Positions 1-10,202 of a stretch of DNA of 64,000 nucleotides are shown piece after piece. The position numbers were made by a program, and so were the translations under genes. Position 1 is the stretch's first letter. Each line of letters opens with the position of its first letter. The notes below the pieces were generated by a model. The model was not told the origin of the DNA. It saw only the letters and a list, made by a program, of their open reading frames with translations, and searched no databases. Origin of the DNA: Fibrobacter sp. (lineage in GTDB: Bacteria; Fibrobacterota; Fibrobacteria; Fibrobacterales; Fibrobacteraceae); NCBI GenBank assembly GCA_024399065.1, contig JAKSIB010000003.1:1-64000 (forward strand), given 5' to 3'.

Positions 1-179
1 GTGCTAAGAAGATGGACGTCCTCAAGGCTGTCCGCGCTATCACCGGTCTCGGCCTTAAGGAAGCTAAGGACCTCGTCGAAAAGGCCAACAGCGTCGTTAA
101 GGAAGCTATGCCGAAGGCTGACGCTGAAAAGCTCAAGAAGGAATTGGAAGATCTCGGAGCAAAGGTCGCTCTGAAGTAA
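1..179 (+). CDS. rplL: Ribosomal protein L7/L12, C-terminal part
   Basis: The window opens inside this gene; the reading frame starts at base 3 and runs 58 codons to TAA at 177-179. The visible part is the C-terminal globular domain of the L7/L12 stalk protein, which recruits translation GTPases to the 50S subunit. The run [20 protein letters not shown] followed by KDLVEKA is the family signature. rpoB follows after an attenuator-like hairpin, the usual rplJL-rpoBC order. The 5' end lies outside the window. Confidence 0.97.
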   Translation, partial: AKKMDVLKAVRAITGLGLKEAKDLVEKANSVVKEAMPKADAEKLKKELEDLGAKVALK

Positions 180-214
180 TGCTTTCACTTCACTGAATCT
201 TTTTTACGCCAATC

Positions 215-238
215 GCCTGCACTTCCGTGCGGGCTTTT
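215..238 (+). terminator. Attenuator-like hairpin between rplL and rpoB
   Basis: A perfect 8-bp stem (GCCTGCAC / GTGCGGGC, one G-U pair) with loop TTCC is followed by only four T. It sits between the ribosomal protein and polymerase parts of the operon, where E. coli has a partial terminator that lowers rpoB expression. The short T-run fits partial readthrough; the function is inferred. Confidence 0.6.
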
Positions 239-368
239 GGTGTATTAAGATTTTCTGCTTTTTCTACCGAAAAAAGCCCATGGCAGCAAGGTCAAGAAGA
301 TAGTCATTCTTAATATTTTTCTACCTTTGGTGCCAACATTTAGCTCTTTACCGGATGAGGTATTTCAA

Positions 369-3300
369 ATGACCACGGAGAGAAAGTCATACTCCTCCAA
401 CAAATTCCAGTTGGAACTCCCGTACCTGATTGAAGTCCAGAAGGCTTCGTACGAGCAATTCCTCCAGAAGGATATTCCGCAAGAAAAACGTCTCAAGGTT
501 GGCTTGGAACGCGTGTTCCAGGACATTTTCCCGATTACTGACGTCAAGGGTCTCTACTCCCTTAATTACGAAGGTTACTATTTCGGCATCCCGAAATACA
601 GCATCCCCGAGTGCCGCGAACGTGGACTTACTTACTCCATGGAATTGTTCGCCACTCTGTCTTTGCAGATTTTTGAAGAAGACGGCGAAGACCGCAAGCT
701 CAAGGAAGAAGTCAAGAATGACGTTCTCGTTTGCGAACTCCCGATCATGACTGAAAATGGTACGTTCATCGTCAATGGCGCTGAACGCGTTGTCGTTTCC
801 CAGTTGCATCGTTCCTACGGTGTCAGCTTCGACAAGGAAATGCAGGTTACCGGTCGTGACGACTACAAGAGCCGTATCATCCCGCACCGTGGTGCTTGGG
901 TTGAATTCAACACCGAAGGTGACATCCTTTACCTCATCATCGACCGTAAGAAGAAGTTGGCTGCATCTGCCATGCTTCGTTGCATCGGATTCGAAACCAC
1001 TCAGGACATTCTCAAGCTCTTCTACAAGAAGACCGAAACTGTCAACGTTGCTGAAATGTCCGAACAGTTCGATGAAAACGGCGTTTGCGTTCTCATCGAC
1101 CGCATCATTTTCGAAGACATCATCGACACCAGCACTGGCGAAGTTATTCTCGAAGCCAACACTGTTATCGACGAAAAGAAGTTGGACCGCCTCCGCGAGA
1201 GCAGCGTAGAATCTATCGTTCTCCTCTCCAAGGAAGAAGACAACCTCCTCATCCACTACACCCTCGCTGCAGACAAGACCAAGTCTCGTGAAGATGCTCT
1301 CAAGGCTATCTACTCCGTCACTCATCAGCAGCAGGACGAAGCTCCGGATATGCGCACTGCCGAAATCTACTTCGACAGCCAGTTCATTTCCGATCCGCAC
1401 AAGTATGACCTTGGTGAAGTCGGTCGTTACCGCTTGAACACCAAGATTTACAACAAGGCCGAAATCCGCGAAGTCCTCGCAGAACTTGGTCCGGAATTCA
1501 AGATTCCGTCCCTCAATACCATGACCATGAGCAAGGCAGACTTCCTTGCCATCATCGAATACATGGTCGGCCTCTACAACGGCACCGAAGGTTACGCTCT
1601 CGATGATATCGACCACTTGGGCAACCGTCGTACCCGTTCCGTTGGCGAACTTCTCGCTAACCAGATTTCCGTTGGCCTCAGCCGTATGTCTCGCGTCATC
1701 CGCGAAAACCTGAACCTCCACGGTGAAGACGAACAGACCACTCCTCGTGAACTGGTCAACACCCGCATGGTGTCCACCGTCGTCCAGGCATTCTTCGGCT
1801 CCAGCCAGCTGTCCCAGTTCATGGACCAGATGAACCCGCTTTCTGAATTGACTCATAAGCGTCGTCTCTCCGCTCTCGGTCCTGGTGGTCTTTCCCGCGA
1901 ACGCGCAGGCTTCGAAGTCCGTGACGTGCACTACACTCACTATGGCCGTCTCTGCCCGATCGAAACTCCGGAAGGCCCGAACATCGGTCTTATCAACTCC
2001 CTCGCTTCCTTCGCTGTTGTTAACCACTTCGGCTTCATTGAAACCCCGTACCGTATCGTGGGCCTCATTGACTTCAAGGACGCAAAGGGCAACACTGTAA
2101 AGGTTCCGGAATCCAAGTGGCATTTCGGTATCTTCAAGGCTTTCGTTCATGACCCGCACCTGTTCCTGGAACTTGAACTTTCCAAGAAGCAGATGGACCA
2201 GGTCCGCATGACTTTGGACAACACCCAGCGTGACTTGTTCGATGGCTTTGTGAACAAAGTATTTGCATTCAAGGATGCTGATGGTCAGGTGACCTACTAC
2301 CGTAACGGCTTCACCGTTGAAAACTTCAACGGCAAGGCTGACTACGAACAGGTCGGCAACTGTGTCGAACAGATCGTTTCCGACTACATCACCTTCCTCA
2401 CCGCTGACGAAGAAGACTCCTTCCGCGTCGCTCCGGCTTCCACCGAACTCACTGACGACAATCGCTTCAAGGGCGACATGGACGGTCTCGTAATCGTTCG
2501 TGACAAGAGTGAATACACTCACCTCATGCGTCAGGATTCCTTCGAACTGGATGACATGGAAACTGAACGTATCGACCTCATGGACGTTGCTCCGATGCAG
2601 ATCGTTTCCGTTGCAGCAGGTCTTATCCCGTTCCTTGAACACGACGATGCTAACCGTGCATTGATGGGTTCCAACATGCAGCGTCAGGCTGTGCCTCTGC
2701 TCCGCGCAGAAGCTCCGGTCGTTGGCACTGGTCTGGAACGTCGTGCCGCTCTCGACTCCGGTACCGTTGTCCGTGCTAAGCACGACGGTCGCGTGAAGTT
2801 CGTTGACGCTCGTAACGTTGTCGTTGAACGCGGCGACATGGTCGACGGCAACTTCGTTCCGCTCACCGGTCTCGGCGAAGACTATGAATTCCTCGGCAAG
2901 GATCCTATCGACGAATACGTTCTCCGCAAGTTCGAACGTTCCAACCAGGATTCCTGCATCAACCAGAAGCCCATCGTTAACGTTGGTGACTTCGTCAAGG
3001 CTGGCGACGTGCTGGCTGACGGCGTTTCCACTGACCACGGTGAACTGGCTCTCGGTAAGAACATTCTCATCGGCTTCTTGCCGTGGAATGGTTATAACTA
3101 CGAAGACGCAGTTATCATCTCCGAAGAATTGGCTATCAAGGACACCTTCACTTCCATCCATATCGAAGAATACGAATTGGAAGTTCGCGACACCAAGCGT
3201 GGTCCGGAAGAACTGACCCGCGAAATCCCCAACGTTGGCGAAGATGCTCTCCGCAACTTGGACGAAAACGGTGTGATCCGCGTTGGTGCCGAAGTTACCG

Positions 3301-4640
3301 CTGACGATATCCTCGTCGGTAAGGTTACTCCGAAGGGCGAAACCGAACTTTCTCCTGAAGAACGTTTGCTCCGTGCAATCTTCGGTGAAAAGGCCGGCGA
3401 TGTCCGCGACTCTTCTCTGAAGGCTCCTCCGGGAATGAAGGGCATCGTGCTCGAAACCCGCATCTTCAGCAAGAAGGAAAAGTCTGACAAGAACAGCAAG
3501 GAAAAGGATCAGGAAACTATCGCAGAAATCCGCGCTAACTTCCAGACCCAGATCGACAAGATCAAGGATTCCTGCTCCGAACACTTGTTCGAACTCCTCG
3601 GCGGCAAGGCTGCCGGCAAGGTGATGGACAACGAAACTCACGAACTCCTGATTCGCGAAGGCACTACCTATACCGAACAGAACCTCGCCATGATCGACGT
3701 GACCAAGGTTTCTCCGGCTTCTACCTTCGTTGTCGGCGACGACGAACTCCAGGAACGTGTCCTCACCCTCGTGCTCGTTGCACGTGATAACCTCGATACC
3801 CTTACCCGCACCATGGAAAAGGAAATTGACAAGGTGACTAAGGGCGATGAACTCAAGCCGGGCGTTCTCAAGTCCGTCAAGGTCTACATCGCCAAGAAGC
3901 GTTGCCTCTCCATCGGTGACAAGATGGCAGGTCGCCATGGTAACAAGGGTGTCGTGTCCAAGATCGTTCCGGTCGAAGACATGCCGTTCACCGAAGACGG
4001 TCGTCCGCTTCAGATCCTTCTGAACCCGCTGGGCGTGCCTTCTCGTATGAACATCGGTCAGGTGCTGGAAGTGCACTTGGGCTGGGCTGCAAAGACCCTC
4101 GGCTTCAAGGTTACGACTCCCGTGTTCGACGGTGCAAAGTTCGAAGACATCTGTGAAGAACTTAAGAAGGCTTACGAAAAGAACCCGATCGTTAACTACG
4201 AAATGGATCCGGACAATGGCAAGATCATTGGTAAGGCAAAGCTTTACGACGGTAAGACCGGTGAAGCATTCCTCAACCCGGTTACCATCGGTTACATGTA
4301 CTACCTCAAGCTGGGCCACTTGGTAGACGACAAGATTCATGCTCGTTCTATCGGTTCCTACGCTCTGGTTACTCAGCAGCCTCTCGGCGGTAAGAGCCAG
4401 TTCGGTGGTCAGCGCTTCGGTGAAATGGAAGTGTGGGCTATGGAAGCTTACGGTGCCGCTTACACCTTGCAGGAACTCCTCACCGTCAAGTCTGACGATG
4501 TCCAGGGCCGTTCCAAGGTCTATGACGCCATCGTTCATGGTCAGAACACTCCGAAGCCGGGTGTACCTGAATCCTTTAACGTTATGATCCGCGAAGTTCG
4601 TTCTTTGGGTCTGAACATCCAGACCAATGGAGACAAGTAA
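369..4640 (+). CDS. rpoB: DNA-directed RNA polymerase subunit beta
   Basis: Beta subunit of RNA polymerase, 1423 aa (E. coli 1342), which builds one side of the active-centre cleft. The rifampicin region is near residues 477-505 (SQLSQFMDQMNPLSELTHKR); the residues equivalent to E. coli D516, H526 and S531 are the wild-type D, H and S. The catalytic motif GDKMAGRHGNKG is near residue 1183. The ATG at 369 is chosen because GATGAGG lies 7 nt upstream and the protein then begins MTTERKSYSSNKF; an in-frame TTG at 327 would add 14 unconserved residues. rpoC starts one base after the stop, so the two are probably translationally coupled. Codon use is strongly biased, as in a highly expressed gene. 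Confidence 0.98.
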   Translation: MTTERKSYSSNKFQLELPYLIEVQKASYEQFLQKDIPQEKRLKVGLERVFQDIFPITDVKGLYSLNYEGYYFGIPKYSIPECRERGLTYSMELFATLSLQIFEEDGEDRKLKEEVKNDVLVCELPIMTENGTFIVNGAERVVVSQLHRSYGVSFDKEMQVTGRDDYKSRIIPHRGAWVEFNTEGDILYLIIDRKKKLAASAMLRCIGFETTQDILKLFYKKTETVNVAEMSEQFDENGVCVLIDRIIFEDIIDTSTGEVILEANTVIDEKKLDRLRESSVESIVLLSKEEDNLLIHYTLAADKTKSREDALKAIYSVTHQQQDEAPDMRTAEIYFDSQFISDPHKYDLGEVGRYRLNTKIYNKAEIREVLAELGPEFKIPSLNTMTMSKADFLAIIEYMVGLYNGTEGYALDDIDHLGNRRTRSVGELLANQISVGLSRMSRVIRENLNLHGEDEQTTPRELVNTRMVSTVVQAFFGSSQLSQFMDQMNPLSELTHKRRLSALGPGGLSRERAGFEVRDVHYTHYGRLCPIETPEGPNIGLINSLASFAVVNHFGFIETPYRIVGLIDFKDAKGNTVKVPESKWHFGIFKAFVHDPHLFLELELSKKQMDQVRMTLDNTQRDLFDGFVNKVFAFKDADGQVTYYRNGFTVENFNGKADYEQVGNCVEQIVSDYITFLTADEEDSFRVAPASTELTDDNRFKGDMDGLVIVRDKSEYTHLMRQDSFELDDMETERIDLMDVAPMQIVSVAAGLIPFLEHDDANRALMGSNMQRQAVPLLRAEAPVVGTGLERRAALDSGTVVRAKHDGRVKFVDARNVVVERGDMVDGNFVPLTGLGEDYEFLGKDPIDEYVLRKFERSNQDSCINQKPIVNVGDFVKAGDVLADGVSTDHGELALGKNILIGFLPWNGYNYEDAVIISEELAIKDTFTSIHIEEYELEVRDTKRGPEELTREIPNVGEDALRNLDENGVIRVGAEVTADDILVGKVTPKGETELSPEERLLRAIFGEKAGDVRDSSLKAPPGMKGIVLETRIFSKKEKSDKNSKEKDQETIAEIRANFQTQIDKIKDSCSEHLFELLGGKAAGKVMDNETHELLIREGTTYTEQNLAMIDVTKVSPASTFVVGDDELQERVLTLVLVARDNLDTLTRTMEKEIDKVTKGDELKPGVLKSVKVYIAKKRCLSIGDKMAGRHGNKGVVSKIVPVEDMPFTEDGRPLQILLNPLGVPSRMNIGQVLEVHLGWAAKTLGFKVTTPVFDGAKFEDICEELKKAYEKNPIVNYEMDPDNGKIIGKAKLYDGKTGEAFLNPVTIGYMYYLKLGHLVDDKIHARSIGSYALVTQQPLGGKSQFGGQRFGEMEVWAMEAYGAAYTLQELLTVKSDDVQGRSKVYDAIVHGQNTPKPGVPESFNVMIREVRSLGLNIQTNGDK

Positions 4641-4641
4641 T

Positions 4642-7600
4642 ATGGTCGAAGAAATTGAACGTGAAAATTCTGGTGATATTTCCATTCACCTTGCAGCTCC
4701 GGAAATGATCCGTAGCTGGTCTCACGGCGAAGTGACCAAGCCGGAAACCATTAACTATCGTTCTTTCAAGCCCGAAAAGGATGGTCTTTTCTGCGAAAAG
4801 ATCTTCGGACCTGTGAAGAACTGGGAATGTAACTGCGGTAAGTTCAAGCGTATCCGTTACAAGGGTGTCGTTTGTGACCGTTGCGGTGTTGAAGTGACTC
4901 ACTCCAACGTCCGTCGTAAGTACATGGGCCATATCGAACTGGCCATTCCTCTGACCCACACCTGGTTCGTTCGTAACCAGCCGTGCGTCATTGGCGCCCT
5001 CCTCAACTTGAGCACCAAGGACCTGGACAACATCATCTACTACGAAAAGTACGTAGTGATCGACCCGGGTACCACTGACCTCGCTCCGAACACCCTCATC
5101 GACGAAGCCCAGTATCAGGACCTCTCCGCTGAAGGCCGTAAGTTCGATGCCAAGATGGGTGCATCTGCTATTAAGCAGCTCCTCGACCGCGTTGACCTCG
5201 TTGCACTTTCTGCAGATCTCCGCATTCAGGCTCAGTCCAAGTCCCGCACCAAGCAGGAAGACGCCCTGAAGCGTTTGAAGATCGTTGACGCTTTCCTGAA
5301 GTCTCAGCGCGACAGCTTCCGTAACTACTACGAAAACCCGGAAAAGGCTATGAAGCAGGATGCTCAGCAGCCGTGGCTCCGTGGTCTCGCAGAAGCCGTT
5401 GCTGAATTCAAGGTTTCCTACGAAGCTTCTCACGACAAGTTCATTGTCGCTGACGCATACGACGAATTCCGCGCAAAGTATCCGTCCGAATCCCGCTTGC
5501 TGGCTAACCAGCCGTCTTGGATGATCCTCGACGTTCTTCCGGTGATTCCGCCTGATCTGCGCCCGCTCGTTCCGCTGGAAGGTGGCCGTTTCGCTACTTC
5601 CGACTTGAACGAACTCTATCGTCGCGTCATCAACCGTAACAACCGCTTGAAGAAGCTCATTGACATCCGTGCCCCGAACGTCATTCTCTGCAACGAAAAG
5701 CGTATGCTGCAGGAAGCAGTGGACCAGCTGTTCGATAGCGGCCGTCGTACCGCACGTACTGGTTCCGCACGTCCGATGAAGAGCCTCGCTGAACTCTTGA
5801 AGGGTAAGCAGGGTCGCTTCCGTATGAACCTCCTCGGTAAGCGCGTTGACTACTCTGGTCGTTCTGTGATCGTCGTCGGTCCGGAACTTCGCATGCACCA
5901 GTGCGGTCTCCCGAAGCGTATGGCCTTGGAACTTTACAAGCCGTTCATCATCCAGCGTTTGGAAGAAGAAGGTATCGTATATACCCTCAAGTCCGCTAAG
6001 AAGTACGTTGATGCAGAACGTCCTGAAGTTTGGGACATCCTCGAAGAAATTATTGAAGACCATCCGGTTATGTTGAACCGTGCTCCGACGCTTCACCGCC
6101 TCGGTATCCAGGCCTTCTACCCGAAGCTCATCGAAGGTAATGCAATCCGCCTCCACCCCCTCGTCTGTACTGCATTTAACGCAGACTTCGACGGTGACCA
6201 GATGGCTTGCCACCTTCCGCTTTCCTTCGAAACTCAGTTGGAATGCCGCGTCCTCATGCTGTCTTCCAACAACATTCTTCACCCGGCATCCGGTCAGCCG
6301 ATTGCTGTGCCGGGCCAGGACATCGTGCTCGGTCTTTACTACTTGACCAAGCCCCGTCCGGGTCGCAAGGGCGAAGGCATGCACTTCTTTGACGCCGCTG
6401 AAGCAGTCCGTGCTTACGAAAACGGTGTCGTTGATCTGAACGCCTACGTTTACCTCAAGCTCCCTGCAGGTCGCAAGATCTACATCGGCGCTGTGGAAAA
6501 GGATTGCGTCATGACCCGTGAATCTGCCGACGATAACGGCAACTGGGATGTGAACGTCAAGGCTGGCGACAAGATCAAGTTCCTTACCCTTAAGGAAGAA
6601 AACATTATCAAGACCACTGTCGGTCGAATCATCTTCAACGAATTCGTTCCGCCGCAGCTCGGCTACGCCAACGAAACCTTCGGTAAGAAGGTTATCGCCA
6701 AGTCCATTGACGACCTCTATCGTCGTACCGGCAACCGCATCACGGTTGACTACCTTGATGACCTGAAGGCCAATGGTTACAAGTGGGCTACCCGCGCTGG
6801 TTCCTCTGTGGCTATCGCCGAAATGGTGATCCCGAAGGAAAAGCAGGAAATGCTCGACAAGGCTGCAGAAGCTGTGTCCCGCATCCGCGGCCTGTACGAA
6901 GACGGTGTGATTACCGATGGCGAACGTTACAACCAGGTTGTTGACGTTTGGTCTAAGACCACCGCAGAAGTCGCTGCTAAGCAGTGGGATCTTCTCTCCG
7001 GTGACCGTGACGGCTTCAACCCCGTTTACATGATGGCTGATTCCGGCGCTCGTGGTAGCCGTGAACAGATTAAGCAGCTGTCTGGTATGCGTGGTTTGAT
7101 GCAGAAGCCGACTAAGTCCCTCGATGGTCGTGAAGTTATTGAAAACCCGATTAAGTCCTGCTTCCGTGAAGGTTTGAACGTAATGGAATACTTCATTTCT
7201 TCTCACGGTGCTCGTAAGGGTTTGGCTGATACCGCTATGAAGACCGCTGACGCAGGTTACCTTACCCGCCGTCTCGTCGACGTAGGTCAGGACCTCGTGG
7301 TTACCGAAGAAGACTGCGGTACCACCAACGGTATTGAAGTTTCCGCATTCAAGGACGGTGATGACACCATCATCGCTCTCGAAGAACGTCTCCTCGGTCG
7401 CGCACCGGTTGAAGACATCAAGCATCCGGTCACTGGCGAAGTGATCGTGAAGGCTGGCGAACTCGTTACCGAACGCGTCCTCCCGAAGATTACCGCAACT
7501 GGTCTGGAACACATCAAGATGCGTTCCGTGCTCACTTGCGATTCCCGTACCGGTGTCTGCTCCAAGTGCTATGGCCGTATGCTGGCTTCCGGTCGCCCTG

Positions 7601-9087
7601 TTGACCTGGGCGAAGCCGTGGGCGTGCTCGCTGCACAGTCCATCGGTGAACCGGGTACTCAGCTTACCCTCCGTACCTTCCATATCGGTGGTGCTTCCTC
7701 TCGTCTTGCTGTTGAAAACAACAAGAAGGCTCTCGTTGACGGCCGCGTCGAATTGACCGACGTTGAAACCGTTGAACACGAAGGCCAGAAGATCGTGACC
7801 AGCCGTATGGCAGAACTCGTGATTTTTGACAAGACCGGCATTAATAAGGGTCGTTACCAGATTCCTTATGGTGCAATCCTCTCCGTAACTAACGGCGCTT
7901 CCGTTAACAAGGGCGACGTGATGTTCGAATGGGATCCGTATAACAGCCCGATTATCAGTAACGTTGCTGGTAAGGTCGTGTTTGCGGACATGGTCGAAAA
8001 CCGTACCTACCGTTCCGAAACTGACGAAGTTACCGGCGTTGAAACCTGGACCGTGATTAGCGATAAGCAGCACGGTAAGAAGGACCTCCATCCGGCAGTC
8101 GTCATCGTAGACGCCAACAACGTAAAGATTGGTAACTACATGCTTCCGGACGGCGCTATCCTCACCGTGAAGTCCGGCGATGCTGTAAGCGTTGGTCAGA
8201 CTGTTGCTAAGTTGCCGCGTGCAGCTGGTAAGACCCGCGATATTACCGGTGGTCTTCCCCGCGTTGCTGAACTCTTCGAAGCTCGCGTTCCGAAGGGCAA
8301 GGCATTCATCGCTCCGATCGACGGCTTGGTGAGCTACGGTGAAGAAGTTCGCAACAATCAAGTTGTTATTATCAAGATGGACGACCAGGAAGAGAAAGTG
8401 CTGGTTCCCCGCGGCGTCCACTTGGCGGTCAACGAAGGTGACCGTGTCCGTGCTGGTCACAAGATCAGCGAAGGCAGCGTAGATCCTCATGACATCCTCG
8501 ATGTTCTCGGACCTGAAGAAGTCCAGCGTCACTTGGTGAACGAAATCCAGGCAGTTTACCGCCTGCAGGGTGTGGCTATCGCAGATAAGCACATCGAATG
8601 TATCGTTCGTCAGATGATGCGTAAGGTGAAGATCAAGGATTCTGGTGATTCCGAACTGCTTCCGGGCGAAGAAATTTCCAAGGCTCGTCTCCGCGCCATC
8701 AACGACCAGTTGGAAGCTGTTGGCAAGACTCCGGCGACCTTCACGCCGATGCTCCTTGGTATCACGAAGGCTTCCTTGGCAACAGACAGCTTCATCTCTG
8801 CCTGTTCCTTCCAGGAAACCACTAAGATCCTTACCCGCGCTTCCATCGAAGGTAGCGTGGACCCGCTCATGGGCCTTAAGGAAAACGTGATTATGGGTCG
8901 TCTTATTCCGTGTGGTACCGGTGCCCGCCATCTGAGGAACGTCCAGGTGGTCGATGCCGATGCAGCATTGGAAGCTGAGACACGTCCTTACAGTACTCAG
9001 GTCGAATTCGAAGATGAAATCGATACCGGAATCCAGATGATGGACAACGAAATCGGTGCTTCTGACGAAGAAGATTCGGAGAATTAA
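4642..9087 (+). CDS. rpoC: DNA-directed RNA polymerase subunit beta'
   Basis: Beta-prime subunit, 1481 aa, carrying the catalytic Mg-binding loop NADFDGDQM near residue 513. The N-terminal zinc site (CNCGKF ... CDRCG) is near residues 63-82 and the second zinc site (a CG pair near 891, then CDSRTGVCSKC near 965) is intact. The start at 4642 is preferred over the in-frame ATG at 4627 because GGAGAC at 4629-4634 is then a Shine-Dalgarno at normal spacing and the gap after the rpoB stop is one base. The C-terminus is acidic. Co-transcribed with rpoB. Confidence 0.98.
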   Translation: MVEEIERENSGDISIHLAAPEMIRSWSHGEVTKPETINYRSFKPEKDGLFCEKIFGPVKNWECNCGKFKRIRYKGVVCDRCGVEVTHSNVRRKYMGHIELAIPLTHTWFVRNQPCVIGALLNLSTKDLDNIIYYEKYVVIDPGTTDLAPNTLIDEAQYQDLSAEGRKFDAKMGASAIKQLLDRVDLVALSADLRIQAQSKSRTKQEDALKRLKIVDAFLKSQRDSFRNYYENPEKAMKQDAQQPWLRGLAEAVAEFKVSYEASHDKFIVADAYDEFRAKYPSESRLLANQPSWMILDVLPVIPPDLRPLVPLEGGRFATSDLNELYRRVINRNNRLKKLIDIRAPNVILCNEKRMLQEAVDQLFDSGRRTARTGSARPMKSLAELLKGKQGRFRMNLLGKRVDYSGRSVIVVGPELRMHQCGLPKRMALELYKPFIIQRLEEEGIVYTLKSAKKYVDAERPEVWDILEEIIEDHPVMLNRAPTLHRLGIQAFYPKLIEGNAIRLHPLVCTAFNADFDGDQMACHLPLSFETQLECRVLMLSSNNILHPASGQPIAVPGQDIVLGLYYLTKPRPGRKGEGMHFFDAAEAVRAYENGVVDLNAYVYLKLPAGRKIYIGAVEKDCVMTRESADDNGNWDVNVKAGDKIKFLTLKEENIIKTTVGRIIFNEFVPPQLGYANETFGKKVIAKSIDDLYRRTGNRITVDYLDDLKANGYKWATRAGSSVAIAEMVIPKEKQEMLDKAAEAVSRIRGLYEDGVITDGERYNQVVDVWSKTTAEVAAKQWDLLSGDRDGFNPVYMMADSGARGSREQIKQLSGMRGLMQKPTKSLDGREVIENPIKSCFREGLNVMEYFISSHGARKGLADTAMKTADAGYLTRRLVDVGQDLVVTEEDCGTTNGIEVSAFKDGDDTIIALEERLLGRAPVEDIKHPVTGEVIVKAGELVTERVLPKITATGLEHIKMRSVLTCDSRTGVCSKCYGRMLASGRPVDLGEAVGVLAAQSIGEPGTQLTLRTFHIGGASSRLAVENNKKALVDGRVELTDVETVEHEGQKIVTSRMAELVIFDKTGINKGRYQIPYGAILSVTNGASVNKGDVMFEWDPYNSPIISNVAGKVVFADMVENRTYRSETDEVTGVETWTVISDKQHGKKDLHPAVVIVDANNVKIGNYMLPDGAILTVKSGDAVSVGQTVAKLPRAAGKTRDITGGLPRVAELFEARVPKGKAFIAPIDGLVSYGEEVRNNQVVIIKMDDQEEKVLVPRGVHLAVNEGDRVRAGHKISEGSVDPHDILDVLGPEEVQRHLVNEIQAVYRLQGVAIADKHIECIVRQMMRKVKIKDSGDSELLPGEEISKARLRAINDQLEAVGKTPATFTPMLLGITKASLATDSFISACSFQETTKILTRASIEGSVDPLMGLKENVIMGRLIPCGTGARHLRNVQVVDADAALEAETRPYSTQVEFEDEIDTGIQMMDNEIGASDEEDSEN

Positions 9088-9097
9088 CCCTAAGTAC

Positions 9098-9126
9098 TTG
9101 AAATAATTGGAAATAAGAACTATATT
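9098..9126 (+). promoter_or_regulatory. Sigma70-type promoter of rpsL-rpsG
   Basis: TTGAAA at 9098-9103, a 17-nt spacer, and TATATT at 9121-9126. The same -35/spacer/-10 combination is found upstream of the PRPP synthetase gene. The GTG start of rpsL lies 30 nt downstream, so rpsL-rpsG can be transcribed independently of rpoBC. Confidence 0.7.
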
Positions 9127-9155
9127 TGCACTCCAAAATCTAGGAGATTAATAAA

Positions 9156-9545
9156 GTGCCTACTATTCAACAGCTCGTCCGCAACGGACGTGAACAGATC
9201 AGCAACAAGACCGCTTCCGTGGCCTTGAAGTCCTGCCCCCAGAAGCGCGGCGTTTGCACCCGTGTCTATACCAGCACCCCGAAGAAGCCGAACTCTGCTC
9301 TTCGTAAGATCGCTCGTGTGCGCCTTTCCAACAAGATGGAAGTTACCGCTTACATCCCCGGTGAAGGCCACAACCTCCAGGAACACTCCATCGTGCTCAT
9401 CCGCGGTGGTCGTGTGAAGGACGTTCCGGGTGTTCGTTACCACATCATCCGTGGCACCCTGGATACCCAGGCTGTTAACGGTCGTCAGAACGGTCGCTCC
9501 AAGTACGGTGTCAAGAAGAAGGGCGCCGCTCCTGCAAAGAAGTAA
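9156..9545 (+). CDS. rpsL: 30S ribosomal protein S12
   Basis: S12, 129 aa, part of the decoding centre of the small subunit. The conserved [11 protein letters not shown] stretch carries the lysine that is changed in many streptomycin-resistant strains; it is wild type here. Initiation is at GTG 9156, with AGGAG at 9142-9146 upstream; starting here gives the expected [10 protein letters not shown]-terminus. rpsG follows 20 nt downstream in the same operon. Unlike many bacteria, no fusA or tuf follows rpsG. Confidence 0.98.
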   Translation: MPTIQQLVRNGREQISNKTASVALKSCPQKRGVCTRVYTSTPKKPNSALRKIARVRLSNKMEVTAYIPGEGHNLQEHSIVLIRGGRVKDVPGVRYHIIRGTLDTQAVNGRQNGRSKYGVKKKGAAPAKK

Positions 9546-9565
9546 TAAGGAAAGGAAGGTAAAAC

Positions 9566-10042
9566 ATGTCTAGAAGAAGAAAGGCTCTCCATCGCTCTAT
9601 CCTCCCGGATCCGCGTTACAAGTCTACCCTCGTTACCGAACTCGTCGGTGTCGTTCTCAAGCAGGGCAAGAAGACCATCGCTGAACAGATCGTTTACACC
9701 ACCCTCGAAACTCTCGACAAGAAGATCGAAGGTTCTGAAACCGCTCTCGAAAAGTTCGAAATGTGCCTCGACAACATCAAGCCGCGTCTCGAAGTCAAGT
9801 CCCGTCGTATCGGTGGTGCAAACTACCAGGTTCCGATGGAAGTTGCACCGGACCGCGCTAAGGCTCTGGCTCTCCGCTGGTTGCTCGATGCAGCTCGCAA
9901 GCGCACCGAACCGAACATGGCTCAGCGTCTCTCTGCAGAACTCGTTGCTGCAAAGAACGGTGAAGGCAATGCTGTCCGTAAGAAGAACGATACCCACAAG
10001 ATGGCTGAAGCTAACAAGGCTTTCGCTCACTTCCGTTTCTAA
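9566..10042 (+). CDS. rpsG: 30S ribosomal protein S7
   Basis: S7, 158 aa, a primary 16S rRNA binding protein of the 30S head. It begins MSRRRKALHRSILPDPRY, the usual N-terminus, and ends in the conserved NKAFAHFRF region. A purine-rich Shine-Dalgarno (AAGGAAAGGAAGG) precedes the ATG. It is the last gene of the rpsL operon and is followed by two tandem intrinsic terminators. Confidence 0.98.
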   Translation: MSRRRKALHRSILPDPRYKSTLVTELVGVVLKQGKKTIAEQIVYTTLETLDKKIEGSETALEKFEMCLDNIKPRLEVKSRRIGGANYQVPMEVAPDRAKALALRWLLDAARKRTEPNMAQRLSAELVAAKNGEGNAVRKKNDTHKMAEANKAFAHFRF

Positions 10043-10072
10043 TTCTTGCGATAGTAAAGAATATCCTAGAAG

Positions 10073-10104
10073 AGAACCTGTACTTACGGTGCAGGTTCTT
10101 TTTT
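10073..10104 (+). terminator. Intrinsic terminator of rpsLG, first
   Basis: AGAACCTG pairs with CAGGTTCT around a loop that can extend by three more pairs, followed by T6. Confidence 0.9.
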
Positions 10105-10117
10105 GTTGTAGAATGGA

Positions 10118-10144
10118 CCTGCGAGAAATCGCAGGCCCTTTTTT
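10118..10144 (+). terminator. Intrinsic terminator, second of a tandem pair
   Basis: CCTGCGA, loop GAAA, TCGCAGG, then CCC and T6. It lies 13 nt after the first terminator and gives a strong block downstream of highly transcribed ribosomal genes. Confidence 0.85.
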
Positions 10145-10202
10145 ACTTATATTAAGCGTGGGGATTAGCGCTGTTGGGTGCGCGTTAAAAAAAAGGGGAA
10201 CC

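Noticed and set aside
387-8931. Two open frames of more than 1400 codons on the minus strand opposite rpoB and rpoC
   Set aside because: They are antisense shadows created by the strong codon bias of the polymerase genes; the plus-strand proteins are unmistakable, and the minus frames have no family features or start signals.
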